From Mesoplasma seiffertii ATCC 49495 (GTDB taxonomy: Bacteria > Bacillota_I > Bacilli_A > Mycoplasmatales > Mycoplasmataceae), in assembly GCF_000518725.1 (NCBI RefSeq), contig NZ_KI912486.1:223279-287278 (forward strand): a stretch of 64,000 nt of DNA, in the 5' to 3' direction. Shown here piece by piece: positions 12,544 to 22,384 of the stretch. How positions within the stretch are numbered: position 1 is the first letter of the stretch; every line of letters starts with the position of its first letter. The position numbers and the translations under genes were made by a program. The notes beneath the pieces were generated by a model. That model made no database searches. It worked only from the letters and a program-made list of their open reading frames with translations, and was not told the DNA's origin.

Positions 12544-13482
12544 GTGAAAAAATTAACAATTAAGACATTAGTTGATCATTTTGGGCTAGAAGTCATTTCT
12601 GGAAAAGATCATTTAGATACTGAAATTGGGGTTTATGGTTTAAATCGTGCAGGTTTAGAGTTAACCGGTTTTTTTAGTCCAATTGATGATAAAAAGCACA
12701 AAAGAGCCGTAATGATGTCATCAAAGGAAAATATTTATATGGACCAATTTGATGAAGCAACAAAACGTCTTAAGTATGGTGCAGTTATCAAATCAGGGGC
12801 ACCAGTTATTTTAATTACCAAAAAATTTGTTGATGAAACGCTAATTTCTGTAGCAAAAGAGCTGGATTTTCCATTATTAAGAACAGATTATCCTTCAACA
12901 AGTGAATTAACTCAAAAAATTCTTGATTTGTATGATGAGTATTTTGCTCCAACTGAAGAAGTACATGCTTCGTTAATTAATATTTTTGGAAAAGGAGTTT
13001 TAATTACAGGGGAATCAGGAATTGGAAAATCAGAGATTTCTTTGGAATTAATTAAAAATAACCACTTATTTGTAGGAGATGATCGCATTATTTTAACAAA
13101 TAAAGGAAGTCGTATTTACGGAAAATCACATCCAATTTTACGTAACCTGGTTGAAGTTCGTGGAATTGGGATTATTGATGTCTCAAAAACTAATGGTTAT
13201 AAAATCATTATGCAAGAAACAACTTTGGATATGATTATCGAATTATTTAAGTTTGGAGCCGATGGAGTTGATGCTTCTGAACGTTTAGGACGTGAAACAA
13301 CTAATAAAAAAGTTTTAGGTGTTGATGTGCCCTATTTAAAAATTCCCGTTTCTTCAGGACGAAATATTGCCAATATTATTGAATCCGCTGTTGCTCAACT
13401 AAAAATTAATCAAAGTGATGTTGCTGAAGACATCATTTCATTAATGAACAAACGTATTTCTGAGATTAACGAGGATAACTAA
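12544..13482 (+). CDS. hprK: HPr kinase/phosphorylase
   Basis: 312-residue bifunctional enzyme that phosphorylates and dephosphorylates HPr on Ser46, linking sugar status to PTS activity. The P-loop GESGIGKS is at residues 156-163 and the family signature VEVRGIGIIDV follows. The start is GTG, chosen because GGAGGT sits 5 bases upstream and no in-frame ATG lies near. Its target HPr is encoded at 45.3 kb with Ser46 intact. A classic mollicute arrangement puts hprK before lgt, as seen here with a 2-base gap. Confidence 0.95.
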   Translation: MKKLTIKTLVDHFGLEVISGKDHLDTEIGVYGLNRAGLELTGFFSPIDDKKHKRAVMMSSKENIYMDQFDEATKRLKYGAVIKSGAPVILITKKFVDETLISVAKELDFPLLRTDYPSTSELTQKILDLYDEYFAPTEEVHASLINIFGKGVLITGESGIGKSEISLELIKNNHLFVGDDRIILTNKGSRIYGKSHPILRNLVEVRGIGIIDVSKTNGYKIIMQETTLDMIIELFKFGADGVDASERLGRETTNKKVLGVDVPYLKIPVSSGRNIANIIESAVAQLKINQSDVAEDIISLMNKRISEINEDN

Positions 13483-13484
13483 CA

Positions 13485-14981
13485 ATGAGCTTAATGACAA
13501 ATATTGGAGGTTGAAGTCTTGCAGATTGGCTTGATAAATTTGGTGATCCAGCCAACGAGCGACTTTTTTTTGGAGTAATTCCTGCATATCCTGTTTTTAT
13601 GTTTAGTGGAATTTTACTTACAATAATTGCTTCGATAATTCATTTTAAAATGAAGGGAATTCCTTTACGTGAATTTGAATGAGCAGTTGTTTTAGTTGTG
13701 CCATTAGGAGTTATTGGAGCATCAATTTTTGGTAAAGCCTTTATTCCAGGAATGCCATGATGACGAATCTTTTTCTTTTGAGAACCAGGAATGTCACTTT
13801 TTGGAGCGTTATTTTTAGGAATTACAGCTGGTTTTGTACTTCTATATAAACGTTCAAAATTAACAATGATTTCTGTTTGAGTATATGCTGATTGTATTAT
13901 TCCAAATATTTTACTGGGTCAATCACTTGGAAGATGGGGAAATCTTTTTAACCATGAAATTATGGGAACAGTTGTTGATTATGAAGATTTAAGTTGATTA
14001 CCAGACTTTATTCGCAACAAGCTTTTCTATTTTCCAAATTTAAGCGAGTTTAAAGATAGTCTCGGTCAAGGATTGCCCTCAAACTGATTTGACAATTCTG
14101 AAATTTGAGGAAGTTATAGTAATGGAGAAGTTTCGTTAGCGACCTTTTTAAATGAAACAAAATTAGAATTCCGTCAACCATTATTTTTGTATGAAGCAAT
14201 GGCAAATTTTGGTTTATGAGTTATTATTACGTTCTTTATTGCTAATTTAAGTCGATTTTTTAATAAACCAAAACCATGAGATCTAGAGCCAACTGCCTAT
14301 CCAGGATGATTTAATAAACACTATAAATCAATTGTAGAAGACCAATTAACTACAAAATCTACGCTTGTTCCTATAAAATATAAGCAAGTTCGATTGACAG
14401 GCGAAAATGGTGAAATCATCGAACTTAAGTTATCATTTTGAAAAGCTTGAAATAAAGCTTATTATTGATATGAACCAGATTCTTTAGTTGTAGCAGAATT
14501 TGAAAACAAAGCTCAAGAGCGCTCAACTCGCCGTTATCAAGGTGAACAACGAATTCTACAACTTAAATCACAATATAAAATTAAAGCTAAGCAAACTAAA
14601 AACAGTGTAAAAAAAGCTGAATATAAAGAAAGTTATATTTTAAAACGTAATGAAATTTACGCGCAAATTGGTAAATGAAGCCGAAGATTCAATATTAATC
14701 CGGATGCTAGGGCATTAGAAAAACTTAATAATCCACATAATTTCTTTATTATTCGTTCAGGAGTTATTAGTGGATCGTATATTTTTGGATATTTATTGAT
14801 CAGAATTATTCTTGAGACCTATCGTAAGCCCCAAGAATATTTCATTCAAAATATGCCAGGGTTAAACTTTACAGTTTTAGCATTTTTATTGTTGGTTGGG
14901 ATCGCAGTTATCGTAATAGCACAGTTTATTGCACCATACAAATGAAGAGAGGTAGGATGATTATATGAAAAATCATACTAA
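13485..14981 (+). CDS. lgt: Prolipoprotein diacylglyceryl transferase paralogue 1 (divergent)
   Basis: 498-residue membrane protein, very rich in UGA-encoded Trp. Lgt attaches diacylglycerol from phosphatidylglycerol to the lipobox cysteine. The central signature GQSLGRWGNLFNHEIMG and the C-terminal ETYRKPQ region are present. However, the HGG loop of Lgt enzymes is replaced by SLFGALFLG, so the histidine known to be essential in E. coli Lgt is missing. A hydrophilic basic insert of about 150 residues precedes the last membrane segments, which explains the size (usual 260-300). It overlaps trxB by 17 bases. It may have reduced or changed activity. Confidence 0.85.
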
Positions 14982-15912
14982 TAATGAGAAAGAAATCATT
15001 GATGTTTTAATTATTGGAGGAGGACCAGCAGGGATGACTGCGGCAGTTTATACTTCAAGAGCAGGTTTAAACACTGTTATTGTTGAAAAGGAAGCCCCGG
15101 GTGGTAAGATGATCAAAACAGAAATGATTGAGAACTTTCCTGGATATGAAGCAATTATGGGTCCAGATTTATCAATGAAAATGTACGCTCATGCAACTAG
15201 TTTTGGAACAAAATTTGAATTTAATGAAGTTGTTCATGTTAAAAAACTCCAAGAAGGGTTATTTGAAATTCATTTATTGAATGAGGAAATATTATTTGCT
15301 AAAACAGTTATTTTAGCAACCGGAACAAAGGAAAATGAATTAGGAGTTCCTGGAGAACAACGTTTGTACGGTAAAGGGGTAAGTTATTGTGCAGTTTGTG
15401 ATGGAGCATTTCATAAAGGCAATGATGTCGCTGTTGTTGGCGGAGGTTATTCAGCTGTTCAAGAGGGAATGTACTTAAAAAAATTTGTTAATAATTTATA
15501 TGTAATTGTTCGTAAAGATCATTTTAGAACTGATATGGTGGCAGTCGAGAAGTTGCGTGCCATGCCAAATGTTAAGTTTTTAATGGAATCTGTTGTTGAA
15601 GAAATTATTGGAGACACTAAAGTTGAGGCAATTAAAGTTAAAGATTTAAAAACTGGAACAGTTCAAGAATTAAAAGTTAGCGCGATTTTTCCATACATCG
15701 GAGCTACTCCAATTACTCAGTTTGTATCAGATTTAGATATTACTGATGAAAATGGTTATGTATTGGCAAATCCAAAAATGCGTACAAGCATTGAAGGATT
15801 GTATGTGGCTGGGGACGTTCGTGATGTTCCTTTACGTCAAATTGCAATTGCAGTTGGTGATGGGGCAATGGCTGGTCAAATGGCTGTGGAATATTTACAA
15901 AACTTACGATAA
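14965..15912 (+). CDS. trxB: Thioredoxin reductase
   Basis: 315-residue FAD flavoenzyme that passes electrons from NADPH to thioredoxin. The FAD-binding motif IIGGGPAGMTAAVY is at the start, the redox pair CAVC at residues 142-145, the NADPH-site VAVVGGGYSAVQEG in the middle and the second FAD motif GLYVAGDVRDVPLRQIAIAVGDGAMAG near the end. Length is normal. GAGAGGTAGG upstream serves as ribosome binding site within the end of lgt1. It is sandwiched between two lgt genes. Confidence 0.96.
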   Translation: MKNHTNNEKEIIDVLIIGGGPAGMTAAVYTSRAGLNTVIVEKEAPGGKMIKTEMIENFPGYEAIMGPDLSMKMYAHATSFGTKFEFNEVVHVKKLQEGLFEIHLLNEEILFAKTVILATGTKENELGVPGEQRLYGKGVSYCAVCDGAFHKGNDVAVVGGGYSAVQEGMYLKKFVNNLYVIVRKDHFRTDMVAVEKLRAMPNVKFLMESVVEEIIGDTKVEAIKVKDLKTGTVQELKVSAIFPYIGATPITQFVSDLDITDENGYVLANPKMRTSIEGLYVAGDVRDVPLRQIAIAVGDGAMAGQMAVEYLQNLR

Positions 15913-15948
15913 TCAAGTTATAATAAAAAAAGAACATGGGGTGATACT

Positions 15949-17292
15949 ATGGTTGATTGAATACAAGGCAATAACTGAAATGTTGATGAGACTAAGCACC
16001 TATGAGGTTGGGTTAAACCAGACTACGGGTTTATTCACGTTTACGCCCTAGCAATGACACTAGGAATTTTAGTATCAGTAATTTTTTGTCTTTGAAAGTT
16101 TTCTCGTCGTGGGTTAAACACGATGGAATTATCAATTGCAGTGATTGTTTTAGTTCCAATTGCTTTAATGGGAGCTAGTTATTTTGGTAAATTGAATGCT
16201 GAAGGATATGGACAACATGCCGGAGGTGCTCACGGAATTCAATTGCTTTACTTTTGAGAAGCAGGAATGGCAATTCATGGAGGAATTTATACTTCGACAT
16301 TTGTTGGCCTAATTATGTTTGCCTTTTTGGGTAAAAAAACCAAGGTTTCTTTATTTACATATATGGATGCAATTTTGCCAAATATTCTTTGAGGTCAAGT
16401 AATTGGAAGATGAGGAAATTTCTTTAATCATGAAGTTATGGGGCGTCCACTATACAAAGTAGGGGAAGGTTCGCTACATTTACCTCAATGAATTTTAAAT
16501 AATACACAAGCTGTTTACAGAGGAAGTGCTGATAATCCTTTTGGATGAATTCCAGGGCAAACTTATCAAATGAACCCAATTTTCTTATGAGAATCATTAG
16601 CATTATTAGGGGTTTGAATATTATTTGTTTTGGTATTGCCCTTTGTTGTTAAAATGTTGGGAAATAAACCTTGAAAAGTAAATCCTGATAAATATGCTTT
16701 TGATCTTAAATTTAGTTTCAAAAAATTCTTTATGCCATGAGTAAAAAGTGACCAAAAGTCTCACAAGCAAGTTTGAGATGATGCGTTTGTTTTTAATACA
16801 AGTGACAGTAATAAAGAAGCCTATTTAGCACAAATATCAAAAATTCAAGACGGTCCGGGAAATAGATTTAAAAAACGCTGACAATCTGGAAAAGCCCTAG
16901 TCGAAGCTAACAACCCACATCATTACAAAGTTATTAAAGCTGGGTTTGAAGGGTTTGCATTCTTCTTTGGTTGAAATTTAGTACGTTTTTGTTTGGAAAT
17001 GGAACGACCTGATGATCATTTATTTATTATGTATAACAAGCCACTTTCGTTGACAGTTATTGGTTTAACTGCTTTGGCAGGATTAATTGGAATGATTCTA
17101 ACACAATACGGAATCCCACAATTATTTAGAAAGCCAGGGTATTTATACGAAAAAGATTATTTTGGAATTGTTACACCAACAAAAGCTGTTTCTAATGCTT
17201 TGCCACCAACTAAGGTTAAACCTGCAAAACAAAGTAAGCAAACTGCTAAAGAACAAAAAGCTCTTGAAAAGTTAAAGCGTTTAGAAAAATAA
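15949..17292 (+). CDS. lgt: Prolipoprotein diacylglyceryl transferase paralogue 2
   Basis: 447-residue Lgt with all recognisable motifs: the HGG loop in AGMAIHGGIYTS, the signature GQVIGRWGNFFNHEVMG and the C-terminal arginine region CLEMERPDDHLF. It is longer than usual because of a cytoplasmic insert (around KFSFKKFFMPWVKSDQKSH) and a lysine-rich tail (KQSKQTAKEQKALEKLKRLEK). The frame uses many UGA-Trp codons, so standard-code callers would miss all but the last 100 codons. GGGGTG precedes the ATG. This copy looks catalytically complete, unlike the one upstream of trxB. Confidence 0.93.
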
Positions 17293-17320
17293 TAAAAACA
17301 GAGAACAGGAGTGTGAGAGT

Positions 17321-18253
17321 ATGTCGTTTGCTTTAGAAGTCAAAGAAGAAATAATCTCGCACACTTTCTCAACTCAACAGCGAAAAGCATTACTTAATGG
17401 TTTTATAAGAAACAATGCTGAAATGATCTTTTCTAATGGAAAAGAAAAGTTAAAATTAGTAACAATTAGTAATCGAATTGCTCGAAGTTTATTAAGTTTT
17501 TGCAAAGAATTTTTTGATGGACAAATTGAAATTTCTGTTATTCAATCGCAAATTTTAAAAAAACAAAAGACTTTTCAAATAACTTTAATCGATAATTTAA
17601 ATAATTTTTTAAAAGAAATTGGCATTTATGATGAAAATTTTCAAAAACAAGATTTTAGTTTTAAAAATTTTAAAAAAGAAAGCTCGTTGTTAAGAGCTTA
17701 TATTGCTGGTGTTTTTATAGCTACTGGTTCAGTTAATTCTCCAGAAACGACTAATTATCATTTAGAAGTACAATTTAAAGACAAAGCAGCAGCAATAAAT
17801 TTTGTGACAATTACTGATTTATTTAACTTTGAATTTAAAATTTTAGAGCGAAAAAATAATCGGTATATCTGTTATATTAAAAAATCACTGATGGTTTCTG
17901 ACTTTATCAAGCTAATTGATGCTTCCAAAGCAGTCATGGCATTTGAAAATCAACGAATATCACGAGATGTTTATAATAATATTAATCGGATGAATAATAT
18001 TGATATTTCTAATCAAACTAAGGCACTAGCAGCTGGTCAAAAGCAAATTGAACAAATAAATCACATTAAAAATCGTAAAATGTTCCATTTGCTATCAAAA
18101 AAAGCACAAATTTTAGCAAAATTGAGATTAGAAAACCCCGAAGCGCCTTTTAGTGAGTTAGAATATATTATGAATAGCCAAGGAACCCCAATTACAAAAT
18201 CTGGGGTAAGCAACTTGTTTAAATCAATTAAAAAAATTAGTGAAGAGGTGTAG
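17321..18253 (+). CDS. whiA: WhiA-family DNA-binding protein
   Basis: 310 residues matching WhiA: an N-terminal homing-endonuclease-like LAGLIDADG-derived domain (MSFALEVKEEIISH, LRAYIAGVFIATGSVNSP) and a C-terminal helix-turn-helix (PEAPFSELEYIMNSQGTPITKSGVSNLFKSI). WhiA is a sporulation regulator in Streptomyces and is linked to division and ribosomal gene control in other Firmicutes and mollicutes. GGAGTGTGAGAG lies before the ATG. A small XRE regulator follows after 5 bases, so the two are cotranscribed. Confidence 0.93.
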   Translation: MSFALEVKEEIISHTFSTQQRKALLNGFIRNNAEMIFSNGKEKLKLVTISNRIARSLLSFCKEFFDGQIEISVIQSQILKKQKTFQITLIDNLNNFLKEIGIYDENFQKQDFSFKNFKKESSLLRAYIAGVFIATGSVNSPETTNYHLEVQFKDKAAAINFVTITDLFNFEFKILERKNNRYICYIKKSLMVSDFIKLIDASKAVMAFENQRISRDVYNNINRMNNIDISNQTKALAAGQKQIEQINHIKNRKMFHLLSKKAQILAKLRLENPEAPFSELEYIMNSQGTPITKSGVSNLFKSIKKISEEV

Positions 18254-18258
18254 TTGAA

Positions 18259-18483
18259 ATGACAATAGAGAAAAAAGATGACATTATTGACATATTAAGC
18301 AGAAATATGAAAAAATTGAGAACTAAAGCAAAAATTACTCAGGAAGAATTAAGTTTTAGATCAGGGTTACACAGAAACTATATTTCTGATTCTGAAAGAG
18401 GGCGCAGAAATGTGTCTTTAAAAGTAATTGAAAAAATAGCTGAGGGACTTGGAGTCGAAGTTAAAGATTTGTTTAAAAAATAA
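18259..18483 (+). CDS. XRE-family helix-turn-helix regulator
   Basis: 74-residue protein that is almost entirely one Cro/C1-type HTH: LRTKAKITQEELSFRSGLHRNYISDSERGRRNVSL. No effector domain. The ribosome binding site GAGGTG overlaps the end of whiA. Its targets are not visible in the sequence. A terminator follows. Confidence 0.88.
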   Translation: MTIEKKDDIIDILSRNMKKLRTKAKITQEELSFRSGLHRNYISDSERGRRNVSLKVIEKIAEGLGVEVKDLFKK

Positions 18484-18490
18484 TATTTCA

Positions 18491-18514
18491 AAAATGGGGT
18501 TCCCCATTTTTATT
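18491..18514 (+). terminator. Rho-independent terminator after the XRE gene
   Basis: Stem AAAATGGG/CCCATTTT followed by T-rich DNA. Confidence 0.8.
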
Positions 18515-18568
18515 TTGTTCAAAGTTTAGTATGATATATATAATGAAAGTAGAAGGGCAAGAAAAATC

Positions 18569-18859
18569 ATGTTAAATACAGTTATTAATTTATTCGCTTC
18601 AAGTACGGGAAGCAAAATCATATTAGGTTTAGAAATTGTTGCGATGATTGTTGCAGTAGTTATGGTAATCGTTGGTCTTTTACAAAATAAAAAATCACAA
18701 ACAGGATTAAGCGCAATTAATGGGGGAAATGAAGAATTGTTTTCTAACTCAAAAGAACGTGGAATGGACAAGACCTTATCTATTTGAATGTTATCTTTAG
18801 GAATTGTGTTCTTCATAGTAGCTTTAGTTATTTGTATCTTAACAAACACTATTCTTTAA
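18569..18859 (+). CDS. secG: Preprotein translocase subunit SecG
   Basis: 96 residues with two membrane segments (LGLEIVAMIVAVVMVIVGLLQ and LGIVFFIVALVICIL) around the conserved loop KSQTGLSAINGGNEELFSN, which contains the SecG-type GGSxxLF-like turn. SecG assists SecA-driven export through SecYE. One UGA-Trp lies at 18785-18787. The stop codon is within the terminator stem that follows. Confidence 0.9.
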
Positions 18860-18872
18860 TAGTGTTTTTTAT
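18844..18872 (+). terminator. Rho-independent terminator of secG
   Basis: Stem AAACACTATT/AATAGTGTTT and T run; it contains the secG stop codon. It lies only about 25 bases before rnr, so rnr may depend on read-through or a promoter in that gap. Confidence 0.75.
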
Positions 18873-18892
18873 ATATTGGTCAAGGAGAGAAA

Positions 18893-21010
18893 ATGGAAAA
18901 AAGAATTATAGAAGTATTGCAACAAAACAATGACAAGATGTCATTTGATTTGTTGGCAAATAAAATAAGAGCCACAGATCATATGGCTTTTTTAGAGATT
19001 TTAAAAATGATGAGTGAAGAAAACGCAATAGCAATTTCCCCAGCAAATAATATATATTTATTGAATGACCGTCGCTACTTACATGGAATTTTAAAATTAA
19101 ATGCCAAAGGGTTTGGTTTTGTATCAAATTTAAACGATTCTGAACATGAGGATTATTTTGTTCCCCCAGTAAGTTTGAACGGAACTTTTACAAATGATGA
19201 AGTAGTTTATACAATTAAAACTGAACTTGATGGTCGTTTACGCGCTGAAGTTGTCGAATTAGTTAAACGTGAAAAAACTTCAATTATGGGTGAAATTACA
19301 AAGTCTCGTGATGGAAGATTTTTAGACTTTATTCCAATGGATAAATCATTTTCCAATTTTCGGGTAATTATGGTTAATAAAGCTGACTTTGACTTAAAAG
19401 ATAATTTAATTGTTAAAGCTAAAATTTTAGAACTAAAAGATCGTAAGTTATTCGTGCGTCTTAAAAAAGTTATTGGAGATGCTACTAAAGCAGCAGATAG
19501 AATCATTTCAATTGCTGAAGAACTAGACATTCGTACTGAGTTTCCTAAACGAGTATTAACCAATGCTGAAGAAGTTAATATTCCATTAAGTCAACAACCA
19601 GAATTGATTAAAAAACGTATGAAACACTCACTTTTAGACAAAATGGTTGTGACAATTGATGGGGTTGACTCAAAAGATTTAGATGACGCAATTCATGTAG
19701 AAAAAATGTCAAATGGTCATTTTAAATTAATTGTAGCCATTGCTGATGTTTCACATTATGTACAACCCAAATCAGCGTTAGACAATGAGGCCTTGTTAAG
19801 AGGAAACTCAACTTATCTAGCAAATAAAGTAATCCCAATGCTGCCAAGAATTTTATCAGATGATTTATGTTCATTAAATCCAAATACTGAAAAATTAGCA
19901 TTAGCTTGTGAAATGGAATTTGATCAAACTGGAAAAATGCTTTCAAAAAAAGTTTATGAAACTATTATGATTTCTAAAGTCAGACTAAATTATAATGAGG
20001 TTAACGAGTACTTTGCTAACCAAGTATGAAATCATTGTGAAGAATCACGTTTAATGATGGATGCAGCTTTTGAATTATATAAATTAATTGATGCTGTCAA
20101 AATTAAGCGAGGAACAATCAATTTTGGTGTTCGTGAAGCTAAAGTTGTTATGGATAAAGATTCAAATGTTGTTGAAATTAAGGCTCGTGAAACTGGAGAA
20201 TCAGAACAACTAATCGAACAGTTCATGGTTAGTGCAAATGAAGCAGTTGCCGAAATTGTTTTTGATCGTGAATTGCCATTTGTTTATCGTAATCACGGAA
20301 AGCCCGAAGAACAAGATTTAATTACTTGATATACATCATTGAAGTCTTTTGGAATTGATCCAAAATTGACACCAAAAGAAATGCTTGATCCAATTAATAT
20401 TAATAAAACATTATTACAAATTGATAATCAAACTAGTGACCCAATTGAAAAAGAGCTTTTGAATTTATCATTATTACGTTACATGGATAAAGCTAAATAT
20501 AGCTTGGAAAATATTGGACACTTTGGGTTATCAAGTAAATGCTATACTCACTTTACATCACCAATTCGTCGATACAGTGATTTAATGGTCCACCGTTACT
20601 TGAAGCAATATATTTTAAATAATGACACTCGTGATTTTATGTTAGAAAAAAATATTGCTTTTATTGATAGAGCATGTGCAATAATTAATGATACTGAAGT
20701 TACTTCAGTAGAATGTGAACGTGAAGTTATTAAGGCATGTATGGTTGAATATATGGCTGATAAAGTTGGTAATATCTATGAAGGAACAATTGCAGTAGCT
20801 TTAAAATTTGGAATTTTTGTTCAATTAGAAAACATGGTTGAAGGATTAGTTCATATTTCAAACCTTGAAGAAGGAATTGTTTATGATGAAACTAACCAAG
20901 TTTTAATTAAGAAAGATAATACTTTTTATCGTATGGGACAAAAAGTTAAAGTTAAAGTTATTGGAGCAGATATCAAAAAACGTACAATTGATTTTCAAGT
21001 AGTAAAATAA
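18893..21010 (+). CDS. rnr: Ribonuclease R
   Basis: 705-residue 3'-5' exoribonuclease of the RNB family. Order of domains: winged-helix start, cold-shock domains (GFGFVSNLNDSEHEDYFVPP), RNB catalytic domain with the metal site TIDGVDSKDLDDAI, FTSPIRRYSDLMVHR, and a C-terminal S1 domain (GTIAVALKFGIFVQLENMVEGLVHIS). The frame passes two UGA-Trp codons. smpB follows after 16 bases. RNase R is known to degrade mRNAs released by tmRNA-SmpB, so the neighbourhood fits a ribosome-rescue unit; ssrA itself is 3.8 kb away. Confidence 0.96.
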
Positions 21011-21026
21011 TCTAAAGGAGGATCTT

Positions 21027-21476
21027 ATGGGTGAACATGTAATTGTTAATAATAAAAAAGCCTATTTTAACTATGAGATTCTCGAAAAATGAGAAGCTGG
21101 ACTAGTTTTAAATGGGCCAGAAATTAAATCAATCCGCAATAAAGAAGTTTCAATTGCTGAGGCATTTATTTTAATTCGTAAAGAAGAAGCTTTTATTATT
21201 AATATGAATATTAATAAGTATGAATATGCTAATAATATTAAGGGAATTGAACCGACACGTAATCGTAAGTTATTGTTACATAAAAAAGAAATTAAGAAGA
21301 TGTTGGAACGAATCAAATTAGAAAATTTAACAGTTGTTCCATTACGAGTTTATTTAAAAGGCAATTATGCGAAAATTGAGCTGGGACTTGGTCGTGGGAA
21401 AAAGAACTATGACAAGCGTGAAACAATTAAAAAACGTGATGTTGAAAGACGAGAACTTGCCAAAAACAAGTACTAA
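21027..21476 (+). CDS. smpB: SsrA-binding protein SmpB
   Basis: 149 residues: start [31 protein letters not shown] and the basic tail [21 protein letters not shown], both diagnostic for SmpB. It binds the tRNA-like part of tmRNA and the empty A site. AAAGGAGG lies 7 bases before the ATG. One UGA-Trp occurs early, so the standard-code frame starts too late. Confidence 0.96.
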
Positions 21477-21485
21477 GAGGTAACT

Positions 21486-21992
21486 ATGAATCTAGCACAA
21501 ACAAATACAACAACAATGCCGATTTGATTTTGAATAATTGTTTTTCTTTTAACAGCTCTTGGAATTGCTTTAGGTATTTGAAGTTTTATGAGTGGTTTTA
21601 AAAGTATTAGTAAGCCTAAAAGTAATCACCAAATTGATGAAATTTTATTAACAAAAAAATATTCTTGAACTGAAGTAGAACAATTGCCTGAATCAACAGG
21701 ACTTTACATAATGTTTATTGGTCAAAAGTATAATGATAAAGAATTTTTTATCCCTATTTTTATTGAAAAGGCGACAAATATCAAAGCTGAAGTTTTAACT
21801 TTAAAAAAGTTAATCATTGAAGGCAAAGAAAAGACACTTGGAGCCGAAATAACTAGTTATTTAATGCAAAAACAATTAACAGCAGCCGATATTAATTTTT
21901 ACTTTATTGATGTCCCAAAAGAGTCTTTAGATGAAGGTTTGCAGAAGTATTTGGAAGCAACAAATGCAGCTAAAAGAGGATTTAAAAAATAA
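21486..21992 (+). CDS. Membrane-anchored protein of unknown function
   Basis: 168 residues. One N-terminal membrane anchor (WFWIIVFLLTALGIALGIWSF), then a soluble domain beginning TKKYSWTEVEQLPESTGLYIMFIGQKYNDKEFF. The PxxxGxY pattern with a following strand recalls the start of GIY-YIG-like or WPP-like folds, but catalytic residues are not evident and I do not assign a family. It follows smpB by 9 bases and probably shares its transcript. A terminator follows. Confidence 0.75.
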
Positions 21993-21998
21993 ATAAGC

Positions 21999-22027
21999 AA
22001 CCAAAATCTTAGTTTTGGTTTTTTTTG
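21999..22027 (+). terminator. Rho-independent terminator
   Basis: Stem AACCAAAA/TTTTGGTT followed by eight T. Confidence 0.8.
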
Positions 22028-22060
22028 GTTTTTTTGGAGAATTTTCCGAGGTCTTTATTA

Positions 22061-22066
22061 TATAAT
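22061..22066 (+). promoter_or_regulatory. -10 box TATAAT
   Basis: Perfect -10 hexamer 22 bases before the small membrane gene at 22089; the -35 region is not clear. Confidence 0.5.
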
Positions 22067-22088
22067 TACTAATGTTAGGGGGGATTAA

Positions 22089-22346
22089 ATGTTACTAGCA
22101 GAATTAGTTTCAAACCAAAAGGTAATTGTAGGAGCTTCACTTGCAGTTATCGGTGCAATCATTGCTGCGGTTTTCTTATGACTTTATTTTTGACAAAGAA
22201 AAAAAGCTGAACGTCGTGGTGATTTTTATAAATACAAACAAGAATCAAAAACTATATGAGATTTTATGAAGAAAAACTTTGTCTTTTATGTTTTTTTATT
22301 CGGGCTTGTAATGTTTGTTACTGGTTTTGTGACAGCAATATTTTAA
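22089..22346 (+). CDS. Small two-pass membrane protein
   Basis: 85 residues with two hydrophobic helices (VGASLAVIGAIIAAVFLWLYF and FVFYVFLFGLVMFVTGFVTAI) joined by a charged loop (QRKKAERRGDFYKYKQESK). AGGGGGG is just before the ATG. Two UGA codons hide it from standard-code callers. Unknown function; it directly precedes the PTS sugar transporter gene by 38 bases and may be cotranscribed. Confidence 0.7.
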
Positions 22347-22384
22347 TTAACTAACCAAATTATAAAAATTTGAAAGGGGATCTT

